From Rhizobacter sp. (GTDB lineage: Bacteria > Pseudomonadota > Gammaproteobacteria > Burkholderiales > Burkholderiaceae_C), in assembly GCA_021153565.1 (NCBI GenBank), contig JAJKJU010000348.1, positions 1 through 37,000 on the forward strand: DNA of 37,000 nucleotides, read 5' to 3'. Both the position numbers and the translations under genes were made by a program. Numbering within the stretch: position 1 is the stretch's first letter; every line of letters begins with the position of its first letter. The notes under the pieces are model-generated. The model did no database searches. It saw only the letters and a list, made by a program, of their open reading frames with translations, and was not told the origin of the DNA. This document shows, in pieces, positions 19,945 to 30,182 of this stretch.

Positions 19945-20913
19945 TCAAAGTCCAAAGTACCAGCGCACGGCGTGAAAAAACACCGGCGCCGAAAAGCACA
20001 ACGGCGCAACCCGATCCAGCAACCCCACCGCGCCCGTGACCGAGGCCTTGCCACCCCAGCTTCTCACCCCTGCATCACGCTTGAGCGCCTTCATCACGAA
20101 CTCGCCCAACGTACCCGTCCCACCGGCGATGAGACCCATCACCAAGGCAGGAATCGGCTTGAACGGCGTGGCCCAGTAGAGCAATGCACCCACGAACGCT
20201 GCCACACCCGCCCCGATGGCCCAGGCTCGCCATGAGAACGATCGGCTGATCGCGCGAGCAACCGGCCGGCGGCGAAGGCGGCGCGTGGCGAACTCCTGCG
20301 CAATCTGAGCGCAAGCAACAACGACGACCAGGTAGAAGACAAGGAAGGCGCCCCGCCCCTCGTATTCGGGCAGATCAATCAGCAGCAGGGCCGGCGCATG
20401 GCTCATGCCGTAGATGCAGACCATGATTCCCCACTGAATCTTCGATGTGCGCTCCAGAAATCGCTGCGGATCGTTGCCGATAGCGCTGATCACCGGAATT
20501 GCGAAGAACACGTAGACCGGAATGAACACCGTAAAGAGATCGAGTCTCTGGCTTCCCGCGAGCACGAACTGGAAGGGCAACACGAAGAAGAACGCCAGCA
20601 AGAGGCCGCGGTGATCGGCTCGTCGCGTTTGCGTGAGCGTGATGAATTCGCGGAAGGCGATGAAAGACACGAGGCCGAAGAGCAGGGTCGCAACGATGGC
20701 GCCGAGCACCCATGAAATCCAGAAGATCACTGCACCCCACCACACCGCGCGCAGGTCACGCTTGAACTGCTCGTGGCGTTCTTGCAGCTCAGGCGATAGA
20801 TCGCGAATCGTGCGGCCCACTTCAACGATCGTGACCAGCGCGAGGACGCCGAAGAGCGCGAGGAACAGCAGGCCCACCTGCTGGGTGATGTTCAAGTCCC
20901 GAAGCGCGCCCAT
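19945..20913 (-). CDS. CdsA-family phosphatidate cytidylyltransferase
   Basis: Multi-TM; C-terminal GEFVMKALKRDAGVRSWGGKASVTGAVGLLDRVAPL resembles the CDP-diglyceride synthetase signature; next to plsC-like gene. Confidence 0.82.
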   Translation of the reverse strand: MGALRDLNITQQVGLLFLALFGVLALVTIVEVGRTIRDLSPELQERHEQFKRDLRAVWWGAVIFWISWVLGAIVATLLFGLVSFIAFREFITLTQTRRADHRGLLLAFFFVLPFQFVLAGSQRLDLFTVFIPVYVFFAIPVISAIGNDPQRFLERTSKIQWGIMVCIYGMSHAPALLLIDLPEYEGRGAFLVFYLVVVVACAQIAQEFATRRLRRRPVARAISRSFSWRAWAIGAGVAAFVGALLYWATPFKPIPALVMGLIAGGTGTLGEFVMKALKRDAGVRSWGGKASVTGAVGLLDRVAPLCFSAPVFFHAVRWYFGL

Positions 20914-21530
20914 CAGCGGATGCTCCTCAGCGCCAGCACCGCATCGCGAGCGCGTGCAAGGAAGATGCGCTTGTCTTCACCCCGTTCGAGTTGAATTGGC
21001 GCGCCGAAGGTCACCGAGCAGAGGATGGGCACCGGCACCACTTCTCCCTTGGGCATGACACGCTGCACGTTGTCGATCCAGGCGGGAACGAGTTGTACAT
21101 TCGGGAATTGCTCGGCGAGGTGATAAAGCCCCGACTTGAAAGGCATCGGGTCGCCCTTGTTGCCGCGTGTGCCTTCGGGAAAGATCACGAGCGAGTCGCC
21201 ATGGCTCAAGGCTTCGACGAGGGGCTCGAGCGGATCCTGGTCGTCAATGCGCTGGCGCGAGACGTAGACGGCGTTGAAGATTTCCCGGGTGATCCAGTGT
21301 TTGAGCTTGCTGGACGTCCAGTAGTCACGAGCGGCGATAGGCCGTGTGATGGAGCGCAAGTCGCTCGGCAAGGCCGCCCAGATCAATACCCAGTCGAAGT
21401 GGCTCTGGTGGTTGGCGAAGTAGATGCGCTGTTCAGCCTTGGGCGGGCAGCCGTACCAGTGGCCCTGTGCGCCAGTGATGAGGCGGGCGAGGAATGCGAG
21501 AAAAAGACCGGCTGCCTCAGGAAGTTTCAT
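20913..21530 (-). CDS. 1-acyl-sn-glycerol-3-phosphate acyltransferase-like protein (PlsC family)
   Basis: YFANHQSHFDWVLIW (NHxxxxD) and VIFPEGTRGNKGD motifs. Confidence 0.9.
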   Translation of the reverse strand: MKLPEAAGLFLAFLARLITGAQGHWYGCPPKAEQRIYFANHQSHFDWVLIWAALPSDLRSITRPIAARDYWTSSKLKHWITREIFNAVYVSRQRIDDQDPLEPLVEALSHGDSLVIFPEGTRGNKGDPMPFKSGLYHLAEQFPNVQLVPAWIDNVQRVMPKGEVVPVPILCSVTFGAPIQLERGEDKRIFLARARDAVLALRSIR

Positions 21531-21532
21531 CC

Positions 21533-23122
21533 TCAGTGCCTGAAGTGCCGGACGCCGGTCAGGACCATCGCAATGCCGCGCTCGTTCGCTGCAGCGATCA
21601 CTTCATCATCGCGCACGCTGCCGCCCGGCTGAATCACGCAAGTGGCGCCCGCTTCGCACACCACATCCAACCCATCGCGGAACGGGAAGAAGGCATCGCT
21701 CGCCACCGCCGACCCCTTCAACGACAAGCCGGCATTCTCTGCCTTGATGCTCGCGATACGCGCCGAGTCGATGCGGCTCATCTGCCCCGCGCCGACGCCT
21801 AACGTCATTTCACCGCCACAGAAGACGATGGCGTTGCTCTTCACGTACTTCGCGACCTTCCACGCAAAAAGCATGTCGTTCATCTGCGCTTCGCTCGGCA
21901 GCAGCGTCGTCACGACCTTCAGTTCTCCCGCTTGCACTTCGCGGTTGTCGGCCGTCTGGATCAACAGGCCCGAACCCACGCGCTTCACGTCCTGCGCATT
22001 GCGGCCCTGGTCCCACGCCGTCGCGCCGCCCTTGGGCAAAGCGATCTGCAGCACGCGCGTGTTGGCCTTGGCGGCAAACACCAGCAAAGCTTCGGGCGTG
22101 AAGCTCGGGGCGATCAGCACTTCGACGAACTGCTTGGCAACAAGCTGCGCCGCAGTCGCGTCGAGTTCGCAGTTGAAGGCGATGATGCCGCCGAAGGCGG
22201 AGGTCGGGTCGGTCTTGAAGGCCTTGGCATAGGCCTCGGCCGGACCCGCGCCCATGGCCACGCCGCAGGGGTTGGCGTGCTTCACGATGACGCAGGCGGG
22301 CGTGTCGAAACTCTTTACGCATTCCCATGCGGCGTCGGCATCGGCAATGTTGTTGTACGAGAGTTCCTTGCCTTGCAATTGCTTGGCCGTGACCAGCGAG
22401 CCGGGAGCGGGATGCTGGTCGCGATAGAACGCTGCTGTCTGATGCGGGTTCTCGCCGTAGCGCAGGTCTTGCAGCTTGATGAAGCGGGCGTTGCTTTGCG
22501 CGGGGTATTCGCTACGCGTTCCGTCGACTTTCAGGGACGACAGATAGTCGCTGATCGCGCCGTCGTAATTGGAGATGCGATTGAAGGCCGCCACCGATAG
22601 CGCGAACTTGGTCGCCTGGGTCACGCTGCCCGACTCCTTCAGTTCCGCCAGCACCTGCGCGTACTGCGACGAGTCAGTGAGTACCGCCACGTCCTTCCAG
22701 TTCTTGGCGGCAGAGCGAACCATCGCTGGTCCGCCAATGTCGATGTTCTCAATTGCGTCTTCGAGCGTGCAGCCGGGCTTGGCCACGGTCGCTTCAAAGG
22801 GGTAGAGATTCACCACCAGCAAATCGATGGTGTCGATCCTGTGTTCCTTGATCGCCGCCATGTGCGCCGGCACGTCTCGGCGTGCGAGCAGGCCGCCATG
22901 GATCTTTGGATGCAAGGTCTTCACGCGCCCGTCGAGCATCTCCGGAAAGCCCGTGTGGTCGGCGACTTCGGTGACAGGCAGGCCCGCATCCGCCAGCAGC
23001 TTGGCGGTACCGCCGGTGGACAGGAGCTTTACGCCCAAGCCGTGCAGTTCACGTGCGAATTCGAGAACGCCGGCTTTATCGGAGACGGAGACAAGGGCGG
23101 TGAGTTGGGTCATTGGCGTCAC
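21533..23122 (-). CDS. purH: Bifunctional AICAR formyltransferase/IMP cyclohydrolase
   Basis: [35 protein letters not shown]...[15 protein letters not shown]...KHANPCGVA. Confidence 0.96.
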   Translation of the reverse strand: MTPMTQLTALVSVSDKAGVLEFARELHGLGVKLLSTGGTAKLLADAGLPVTEVADHTGFPEMLDGRVKTLHPKIHGGLLARRDVPAHMAAIKEHRIDTIDLLVVNLYPFEATVAKPGCTLEDAIENIDIGGPAMVRSAAKNWKDVAVLTDSSQYAQVLAELKESGSVTQATKFALSVAAFNRISNYDGAISDYLSSLKVDGTRSEYPAQSNARFIKLQDLRYGENPHQTAAFYRDQHPAPGSLVTAKQLQGKELSYNNIADADAAWECVKSFDTPACVIVKHANPCGVAMGAGPAEAYAKAFKTDPTSAFGGIIAFNCELDATAAQLVAKQFVEVLIAPSFTPEALLVFAAKANTRVLQIALPKGGATAWDQGRNAQDVKRVGSGLLIQTADNREVQAGELKVVTTLLPSEAQMNDMLFAWKVAKYVKSNAIVFCGGEMTLGVGAGQMSRIDSARIASIKAENAGLSLKGSAVASDAFFPFRDGLDVVCEAGATCVIQPGGSVRDDEVIAAANERGIAMVLTGVRHFRH

Positions 23123-23355
23123 GTGATCAATTTATGTTCGACGAGCTTGCGGCGAAGCGTGTTCCGGTTGATGCCGAGCCACTCCGCCGCACGGCTCTGG
23201 TTGCCTTCGGCATGTTTCATCACGACGTCGAGAAGCGGCTTCTCGACGACGTTGAAGATCATGTCGTACATCGCTGTCGGTTCTACACCGTGCAGGTCCT
23301 TGAAGTAGTTCTCCAGGCTGTCCCGGATGCACTCCTCGATGTGTTTCTTGCTCAT
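23119..23355 (-). CDS. fis: Fis-family DNA-binding protein
   Basis: [39 protein letters not shown]-type HTH; ATGA overlap with purH. Confidence 0.94.
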   Translation of the reverse strand: MSKKHIEECIRDSLENYFKDLHGVEPTAMYDMIFNVVEKPLLDVVMKHAEGNQSRAAEWLGINRNTLRRKLVEHKLIT

Positions 23356-24391
23356 GCTTGTTGTTTGATGACCGGTTCATTCGCTGCACCGGCAGAAGCG
23401 GGCAGCAGTAGATGCGTATCAGCGAGTTCGTCGAACCACTCAGTCACTGCGCGCACCTGGGCGTCGCACGATTCGAGCAGGTTCATCTCGGCGCAAAACG
23501 CTTCTCCTCCTGGCAAGGCGCGCACGGCCCACCCGATGTGCTTGCGTGCGGTGCGCACTCCGGCGTACTCCCCATAGAGGCCGTAGTGGTCCTCGAGGTG
23601 TTCGAGCAGCCAGCGCTTGGCTTGCACCACCTCGGGCGCGGCAAGGTGAACGCCCGTCGCGAGGAAGTGCGCGATCTCTCTGAATATCCACGGCCGGCCT
23701 TGCGCGGCACGGCCGATCATCACGGCGTCGGCACCAGTCAGGCGCAGCACCTCGCTTGCCTTTTCGGGCGAGTCGATATCGCCGTTGGCGACGACCGGGA
23801 TGCGCAAGGCCGCCTTGACCGCTGCGATGGTGTCGTACTCGGCCATCCCCTTGTAGCCTTGTTCACGAGTGCGTCCATGCACGGTCACCATCGCAATGCC
23901 GGCACTCTCTGCCGCACGTGCGATGCGCACGGCGTTGCGCTGCGCATCGCACCAGCCTGTGCGCATCTTCAAGGTGACTGGCACGTTTCGGGGGGCGCAT
24001 GCGGCCACCACCGCCTGGACGATTTCGACCGCCAGAGTCTCGTCCTGCATCAAGGCCGAGCCGGCCCACTTGTTGCAGACCTTCTTGGCCGGGCAGCCCA
24101 TGTTGATGTCGATGATCTGCGCGCCGCGGTCGATGTTGTAGGCGGCGGCCTCGGCCATCATGGCGGCATCCGTACCGGCGATTTGCACGGAGATCGGTGC
24201 GACCTCGCCCTCATGGTTCGCGCGGCGGCTCGTCTTCAGGCTCGTCCACAAATCCTTGCGCGAGGTCACCATCTCGCTCACCGCATAGCCCGCTCCAAGG
24301 CGCTTGCACAACTGGCGAAAGGGCCGATCCGTCACCCCGGCCATCGGCGCGACAAAGAGGCTGTTCGCCAGCTCGATGTGGCCAATTTTCA
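23352..24391 (-). CDS. dusB: tRNA-dihydrouridine synthase B
   Basis: MKIGHIELANSLFVAPMAGVTDRPFRQLCKRLGAGYAVSEMV...INMGCPAKKVCNKWAGSALMQ...VTVHGRTREQGYKG; fis adjacent. Confidence 0.95.
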
Positions 24392-24491
24392 TAGGGAGTG
24401 GAAATGGAAGGGTGCTGAAAAAGGAGGCAGAAGTATAGCGGCTCGAATTTTGGTTTCCGGCGCCCATCACACCGTTCGCATAATGCATTTG

Positions 24492-24977
24492 ATGGATGCA
24501 TGGATTCAATCGCTGCTGGCTTTTCTCGCGTTGCCGAAATACGGACTCAGCACGATCTTCATCGTCGCCTTCATTTCGGCGACATTGCTGCCGCTCGGCT
24601 CCGAACCAGTGGTCTTCGGACTGATCCAATTGAACCCAAGCCTGTTCTGGCCGGCAATCCTGGTCGCTACGCTCGGCAACACGCTGGGCGGCGCCGTCAC
24701 CTGGTGGATGGGCTTCGGCGCGGAACGGGCGTACGAGCGTGTCACGCACGATGTCAGCGCTGCCCATCCTCGCGCACTGCGATGGCTCGAGAGATTTGGC
24801 GCGAAGGCCTGCCTGCTCGCATGGCTTCCCATCGTCGGCGATCCGCTGTGCGCCGTCGCCGGCTGGCTGCGCCTGCCCTTTTGGCCCTGCGTGTTCTATA
24901 TGTCCATTGGCAAGTTTGCTCGCTACGTCGTGATGACGGTCGGCTTGCTGGGCTTCTGGCAATGGTGGAACCTGTAA
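24492..24977 (+). CDS. YqaA/DedA-like small membrane protein
   Basis: STIFIVAFISATLLPLGSEPVVFGLIQL...LGNTLGGAVTWWMGFGAERA...LAWLPIVGDPLCAVAGWLRLPF. Confidence 0.87.
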   Translation: MDAWIQSLLAFLALPKYGLSTIFIVAFISATLLPLGSEPVVFGLIQLNPSLFWPAILVATLGNTLGGAVTWWMGFGAERAYERVTHDVSAAHPRALRWLERFGAKACLLAWLPIVGDPLCAVAGWLRLPFWPCVFYMSIGKFARYVVMTVGLLGFWQWWNL

Positions 24978-25072
24978 CGTCAGGCTTCAGGACATTTCAG
25001 TAGCGCCTCAGGACTTGAGCCTCGCCAAAAGCGACAGTGGCATCACTGAATCAAGGAACGCCGGAGTCGCCA

Positions 25073-25486
25073 ATGAACGCAGCCACCGCCATGCAGATGT
25101 CCAACTCTCCCGTGATGCGGAAGCGGCACCGCCCGATGTCGTTGCTGGTTGCGCTCCTCGCGCAAAACCTCAAGGAGGTATCGCGTCAAACCGACGTGAT
25201 GGTGTGCCGCCAGCCCGCGTCCGACGTGCCCGTACCGGCATCGTGGCTCCCGTCCAGGCGCGAGTCGCGCGAGCCGTTGGATGCCCAGTGGGACGAGGAC
25301 ATGGTCGACTGGAAATCGGTCGGCACCAGCACCGACCAGCCTGAATACCTGGAGCACACCACCGAGCCACACCGCATCACTGTGACGCGCCTTGGAAGTA
25401 CCCGCCCGCCCATGCTGCTGTTCGGCGGTGTAGCCACCATCTCCCTCATCGGGTGGATCACTCTCGGGTGGATGGCTCTCGTTTGA
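25073..25486 (+). CDS. Hypothetical protein with C-terminal transmembrane tail
   Basis: ORF 25037-25486; ends RPPMLLFGGVATISLIGWITLGWMALV; no homology recognised, start uncertain. Confidence 0.5.
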   Translation: MNAATAMQMSNSPVMRKRHRPMSLLVALLAQNLKEVSRQTDVMVCRQPASDVPVPASWLPSRRESREPLDAQWDEDMVDWKSVGTSTDQPEYLEHTTEPHRITVTRLGSTRPPMLLFGGVATISLIGWITLGWMALV

Positions 25487-25492
25487 GGCGAG

Positions 25493-27598
25493 TCATGCCC
25501 TCGCTTGAACACGCCTGTTCGCCGGATACCCGGTGATCGCCGACAGTGCGGGAAAGCCGCTGATCGCGTGCGACGCAAGCCGCCCGCCCATCACCGCACC
25601 CTCAACGCTGCCCACGTTGAGCCCTGTGTAAATCCAGTCCCCCGCGATCACGAGGTTGTCGAAGCCCGTGCCCCAGGCCTTGAGTCGATACTTCGTGCTT
25701 CCCGGCGGCGACAGCACGTAGCGCTCGGTCGGGTCAATGTTGGCTCGCCAGAACTGCTGGTCGAAACGCTTTGAGCCAGCGCCGGCGTTGGCTTCGTCAT
25801 AACCCTGCAGCAAGCTGAAGTCGAGCCCGATCGGGTCGCCCGGGGGATTGACCTTGTTGGTGGTGGCCAGCGGCAACAACGGGCCCATGCTGGCCTGCAG
25901 GTATTGAATGCACTGCGCCTTCACGCGCTCGTTCTGGCGACGAGGGTATTCGGTGTCGGTGAAGGGCGGCGGCTCGTCGTAGTCGGGCATGACGCCCGAG
26001 AAGTACCACAAGGCCTTGGGCGTGTTCGCCTTCGGCCATGACTCCCACCTCAGCAGGTGCGTGAAGTCGACCTGCCCGTCCAGCGGATTGATGTAGGTCG
26101 CGCCAATCACCGTGTCGTACTCGTTCTTGAACTCGAAGTCCCAGCCCATGTCCTTGGTCGAACGGTTGAACCAGAGCTGCATGGTCTGCGTCTGCGCGGT
26201 CTTGACCTTGTCGACCATGTCGCGCCAGTCCTGCCGCGCATCGAGCAGTTCCTTGCACAAATAGGGCACGGCGCCTATGGATATGGCGAACACAACGCGG
26301 TCGTAGTCACTGCCGGCGATCAGTCGCTTGTGCGCGACCGGCTGCCAGCGCGTCCAATACGACTCGAGGTCGATCTGCTCCGCCTTCAATGCGTCGCCTT
26401 CAGCCAATTGCGAGTAGTCCGGGTCCGCGGGCCACGAAGGCAACCCCTTCACGTCGATCAGCGGCTGGTATTCGACTGTTGGGTTCTTGAGCGTGGCCTG
26501 GATGCCGATGTTGACTGCCGCCACGGACTTTTTGTCGGCGCTCAATTCGAGCGACTCGACCTTGTGGAAGAACTCGAACTTCACACCGCGCTTCTTCAGC
26601 ACCTCGTACATCGGTGCGATCACCGTCTCGCCGGTGCCGGCCTCGAACAACCAGGCGAAGGCGCCCATGTAGGCGAAGCTGCGCAGCGTCCAGTGCAGGT
26701 AGGCACCCGCGCCCATGGTCGCCGTGCGCGTGGTGTCGCCATTGGGATATTGGTAGGACAGGTTCGTGGTGTTCAGCGACATGGCCGACGACACCGTGAG
26801 CAGCGATGCGCCGTGTCGCTGCAGCCAGTCGGCGAAGTTCTCGTCGTCGATGGAGTCGAAGCCCTTGTTGGCAATGTCGTCCTTGATCGTGCCGCGCACG
26901 ATCGCGAGCAGGAAGTTGCTCACGATGTAGATGCGTCGCAGGTCGTCATTGTCGGCAAAGCTGGTGCCGAGGTGCTTGGCGAGCCACTCCCAAGCTTTGT
27001 CGAGCAAGTCGATGATGTCTGCGCCGATTTCGAGCGCCACCTTGAGCGCTGCATCGAGCCCATGCATCAGCAGGCGCCCCACTTCGGCCTCGAAGGGATT
27101 GCCCTTGGTAATGTGGCTGAGGTTGTCTTCGAAGAGCTGCTTCACGAAGCGCACCAGCGCGCTGACCCAGTCGGTGACTTTCCCCAGCGACGAAGGATCC
27201 CCGGGTGACAAATCGTTGGTCGGCGCAGTGAAAGGCCAGCGCTTCCAGTTGTTGTCGATGAACTCCCACATCAGGACGAAGCTCTCGGGCTTGAAGGCTT
27301 CTTCGAACGTCGCGAGCGGCTGGCCGGGCTTGCGGCCGAGCGCTTCATAGCACTCGCGCATCATCGGCAGCGCGTTGTAGTAGCAGCCGAGAAAGCCGTG
27401 GATACCGTGTTCCTCGATGCGGTCGTTGGGCCCGCGGCCAGTGGCGCACTTGCCGCCCAATCGCCAGCCGAGCTGGTAAATGGTGACGTCGAACTTTTTT
27501 TGCCATTCGGGCTGGCTCGTGAGTTCGAATGCGGTGCTCAACGCAGCGATGCCGCCTCCAAGAATTGCAATCTTCTGAGGTGCAGTTGTCTCAGCCAT
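25493..27598 (-). CDS. FAD/NAD(P)-binding amine-oxidase/desaturase-like oxidoreductase (~700 aa)
   Basis: KIAILGGGIAALSTAFELTSQPEWQKKFDVTIYQLGWRLGGKCATGR...EEHGIHGFLGCYYN; C-terminal NLVIAGDWIYTGLNVGSVEGAVMGGRLASHAI. Confidence 0.87.
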   Translation of the reverse strand: MAETTAPQKIAILGGGIAALSTAFELTSQPEWQKKFDVTIYQLGWRLGGKCATGRGPNDRIEEHGIHGFLGCYYNALPMMRECYEALGRKPGQPLATFEEAFKPESFVLMWEFIDNNWKRWPFTAPTNDLSPGDPSSLGKVTDWVSALVRFVKQLFEDNLSHITKGNPFEAEVGRLLMHGLDAALKVALEIGADIIDLLDKAWEWLAKHLGTSFADNDDLRRIYIVSNFLLAIVRGTIKDDIANKGFDSIDDENFADWLQRHGASLLTVSSAMSLNTTNLSYQYPNGDTTRTATMGAGAYLHWTLRSFAYMGAFAWLFEAGTGETVIAPMYEVLKKRGVKFEFFHKVESLELSADKKSVAAVNIGIQATLKNPTVEYQPLIDVKGLPSWPADPDYSQLAEGDALKAEQIDLESYWTRWQPVAHKRLIAGSDYDRVVFAISIGAVPYLCKELLDARQDWRDMVDKVKTAQTQTMQLWFNRSTKDMGWDFEFKNEYDTVIGATYINPLDGQVDFTHLLRWESWPKANTPKALWYFSGVMPDYDEPPPFTDTEYPRRQNERVKAQCIQYLQASMGPLLPLATTNKVNPPGDPIGLDFSLLQGYDEANAGAGSKRFDQQFWRANIDPTERYVLSPPGSTKYRLKAWGTGFDNLVIAGDWIYTGLNVGSVEGAVMGGRLASHAISGFPALSAITGYPANRRVQARA

Positions 27599-27654
27599 TC
27601 TTCCTCCTTGATCGTTGTCGGTGCCCGATGCGCTCGGGCGGGCGCATATTTTTG

Positions 27655-29274
27655 TCAGCCTTCCCATCCCACAAGTCTGAGAGCCGCGACGAAGCGATCG
27701 AGCTGAGCCAGATCGGCAAACGGGTGCCCGACCTTGAGCGTCAGCATGTTGTAGACGGGCATCGATCGGCGCGCCTCGGCCATGGCTTCGTGAGCGCGGG
27801 GAAGGTCACCGGCTCCCGCATGACAGGCGGCGAGCAGGTAATAGTTGAAAAACCAGTCGGGGCGCTTGGACACCGCTTCGATCGCGTGCAGTACGGCCTC
27901 CTCCATGTGCCCCTCGATGAAGCACGCGATCGCCTTCGAGCGCAGCCATAAGCTCAGGTGTGGGTCGCTCGGGCTGCACTGCACGGCACGCCGCACCTGC
28001 TCCATCGCTTCGTCGAAGCGGCCTGAGAAAGCGAGCAGCCGGCCGAGTTCGCCTGCGGCGGCAGCGAAGTTCGGATAGAGGTCGAGCGCGCGCCGTTGCT
28101 CGGCCATCGCAGGTTCGAGCTTGTTGATGCACGACAGCGCGGTGCCGAGCGTGAAGTGCGCGTAACTGTCTTGGTCGTCGTTGCGTACGGCTTCCAGCGC
28201 GAGGCGATTGGCTTCGCGGATCAGCCGTACCGGATCGTCCGATTTGCCACGCCAGGCGTCGGACATGTAGGTGAATGACAGAAGCGCGAGGCTGGCCGAA
28301 TCATTGGGCTTGACCTGCAGAGCCTGCTCGAGCAGGCGCCTCGCCTCGTTGTTGTTTTGCGGCGTGGAGCGCCAGAAATTCCAGCGCGCCCGCATGAGCA
28401 GGTCCCAATGCTGGATGTCGCGCGGCGCGTGGTGCACGGCCCGAGTTTCTTCGCGGCGGAGGAACACTGGTTCGATGGTGCCGGCGATGGTCGACGAAAT
28501 TTCGTCCTGCACCGCGAAAAGATCGGTCAGTGAGCGATCGAAGCGGTCTGCCCATGCAGTCTCGCCGCGCGCGCCATCGACCAGTTCGGCAGACACGCGC
28601 AGCTTGTCGCCCGCCCTCCGCACGCTGCCCGCCACGAGGTAGCGCACACCCAATTCGCGGCAGATCGCACCGAACGAGAGCTTGCTCTGGCGGTAGGTAA
28701 ATGAGGAGTTGCGTGCGATGACGAAGAGCCAACTCGATCGTGCCAGGCTCGCGATGATGTCTTCGGCGAGGCCGTCCGCGAAATATTCCTGCCCTTGCTC
28801 GCCGCTCAGGTTGGCAAAAGGCAGCACCGCGATCGACGGTCGCGTGCCGGTCGATTCGATCGCCTTCGGCACCTGCTCATCGATGCGCGCTGTGAAGCGG
28901 TAGCCTCGGCCGGGAATGGTGGCGATGACGTCCGGCCCCAGCAGCTTTCTCAGGGTGGAAATCTGCACCTGGAGGTTGTTTTCCTCGACAACGACATCGG
29001 GCCACACGATGTCCATGAGCTCGTTCTTGCCCATGAGTTCGCCGGCTCGCTTGGCCAAGGCCAGCAAAACGTCGAACGCACGTGCGCCAAGCACGGCGGG
29101 TTCGCCGTGAATCAACAAGCGCCGCTCGTGCGGCTGCAGCTCGCAGTGACCAAACCGAATCGAAGCGGACACGCCGTTTCCTATCACGCTCACATTGGGG
29201 GCAAATGTATCGCGTGATGCATCTTCCGGACCATCAACTGCAAAACAGGTGTCAACAATCCAATGGCGATTCAC
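27655..29274 (-). CDS. wHTH (OmpR/CadC-type) transcriptional regulator with TolB-like and TPR regions
   Basis: FDVLLALAKRAGELMGKNELMDIVWPDVVVEENNLQVQISTLRKLLGPDVIATIPGRGYRFTA; SIAVLPFANLSGEQGQEYFADGLAEDIIASLAR; TPR-like C-terminus. Confidence 0.88.
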   Translation of the reverse strand: MNRHWIVDTCFAVDGPEDASRDTFAPNVSVIGNGVSASIRFGHCELQPHERRLLIHGEPAVLGARAFDVLLALAKRAGELMGKNELMDIVWPDVVVEENNLQVQISTLRKLLGPDVIATIPGRGYRFTARIDEQVPKAIESTGTRPSIAVLPFANLSGEQGQEYFADGLAEDIIASLARSSWLFVIARNSSFTYRQSKLSFGAICRELGVRYLVAGSVRRAGDKLRVSAELVDGARGETAWADRFDRSLTDLFAVQDEISSTIAGTIEPVFLRREETRAVHHAPRDIQHWDLLMRARWNFWRSTPQNNNEARRLLEQALQVKPNDSASLALLSFTYMSDAWRGKSDDPVRLIREANRLALEAVRNDDQDSYAHFTLGTALSCINKLEPAMAEQRRALDLYPNFAAAAGELGRLLAFSGRFDEAMEQVRRAVQCSPSDPHLSLWLRSKAIACFIEGHMEEAVLHAIEAVSKRPDWFFNYYLLAACHAGAGDLPRAHEAMAEARRSMPVYNMLTLKVGHPFADLAQLDRFVAALRLVGWEG

Positions 29275-29409
29275 CGAGGTAGTGCATGCTCGAGGTCATT
29301 GAGGACGCCTTCCAGCCGTTGAAAGCCTGTGCACGGCGTGCCCGAAGTGTTTCCCGCAGATCGGTGACGCTGGGCGCCGAAGCACCCTTGTCCAATCGAT
29401 GAATGACGC

Positions 29410-29952
29410 TCACACAGCGCGGCGGGCCGAAGCGCGCCTGGCGGCAGGCTTGGCGACGCTGTTGGCGTTCTTCGCAGCCGCCGGCTTCGCAGCCGCGCTC
29501 TTCGCAGCACGAACCGGAGCGGTCTTCGACAGCTTGGCGACTTGCGCACTCAGTTCGTCGATGCGGGCGATCAGGGCTTCCACGTCCTTCGAAGAAGGCA
29601 CGCCAAGCTTGTTCAGTGCCTTGGAGGTCCGTTCCTCGAAAATCGATTCGAGCTTGTCCCATTGCTGGCCGGCCTTGGCCGTCACGTCGCCCGCCATATT
29701 GCTCATCTTGCTTGTCACGTCACCGATCTTTTCTTCCGCGGCGGCTTGCGTCTTGCGTTGCAGCGAGGTGCCTTCCTTCACGAGGGCCTCGAAGACCTTG
29801 CCACCTTCTTCCTGCGCCTTCGAGAAGGCGCCGAGGCCGGCCAACCAGATCTGCTGGGCCGATTCTTTGACGGTGCCGGCGAGAACGCTGTCGAAAATAC
29901 CAGCAGTGGAAGCGGCCTTCTTGTCAGCCATTTTCTTGACTTTCTTGACCAT
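29410..29952 (-). CDS. Phasin / PHA granule-associated protein with Ala-Lys-Pro-rich tail
   Basis: VKESAQQIWLAGLGAFSKAQEEGGKVFEALVKEGTSLQ; C-terminal AAKSAAAKPAAAKNANSVAKPAARRASARRAV. Confidence 0.88.
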   Translation of the reverse strand: MVKKVKKMADKKAASTAGIFDSVLAGTVKESAQQIWLAGLGAFSKAQEEGGKVFEALVKEGTSLQRKTQAAAEEKIGDVTSKMSNMAGDVTAKAGQQWDKLESIFEERTSKALNKLGVPSSKDVEALIARIDELSAQVAKLSKTAPVRAAKSAAAKPAAAKNANSVAKPAARRASARRAV

Positions 29953-30182
29953 GGTGTGTTTCCTCTGAGTGTGTCGCGGTGGTGGAGGCGCTGCGAGCGT
30001 CTCACCCGAGCAGCGGCATGGGGGAACTATAGGTCTCGCCATGGGCACAGGCTTCACATTCTCTAGTGAGCCGGCTCGATGGTGTGCAGCGGGTGCAGGG
30101 CTCGGCCTCTCACGCCGTGCTTTGCCCACTCTTCCACAAGTTGGAACCCGGACGGCCTTGCGCATGGGCGACAATTCACAAG

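Noticed and set aside
29252-29400. Possible small ORF downstream of phasin (HRLDKGASAPSVTDLRETLRARRAQAFNGWKASSMTSSMHYLGE)
   Set aside because: Read-through of a longer antisense frame with no own start or recognised homology.
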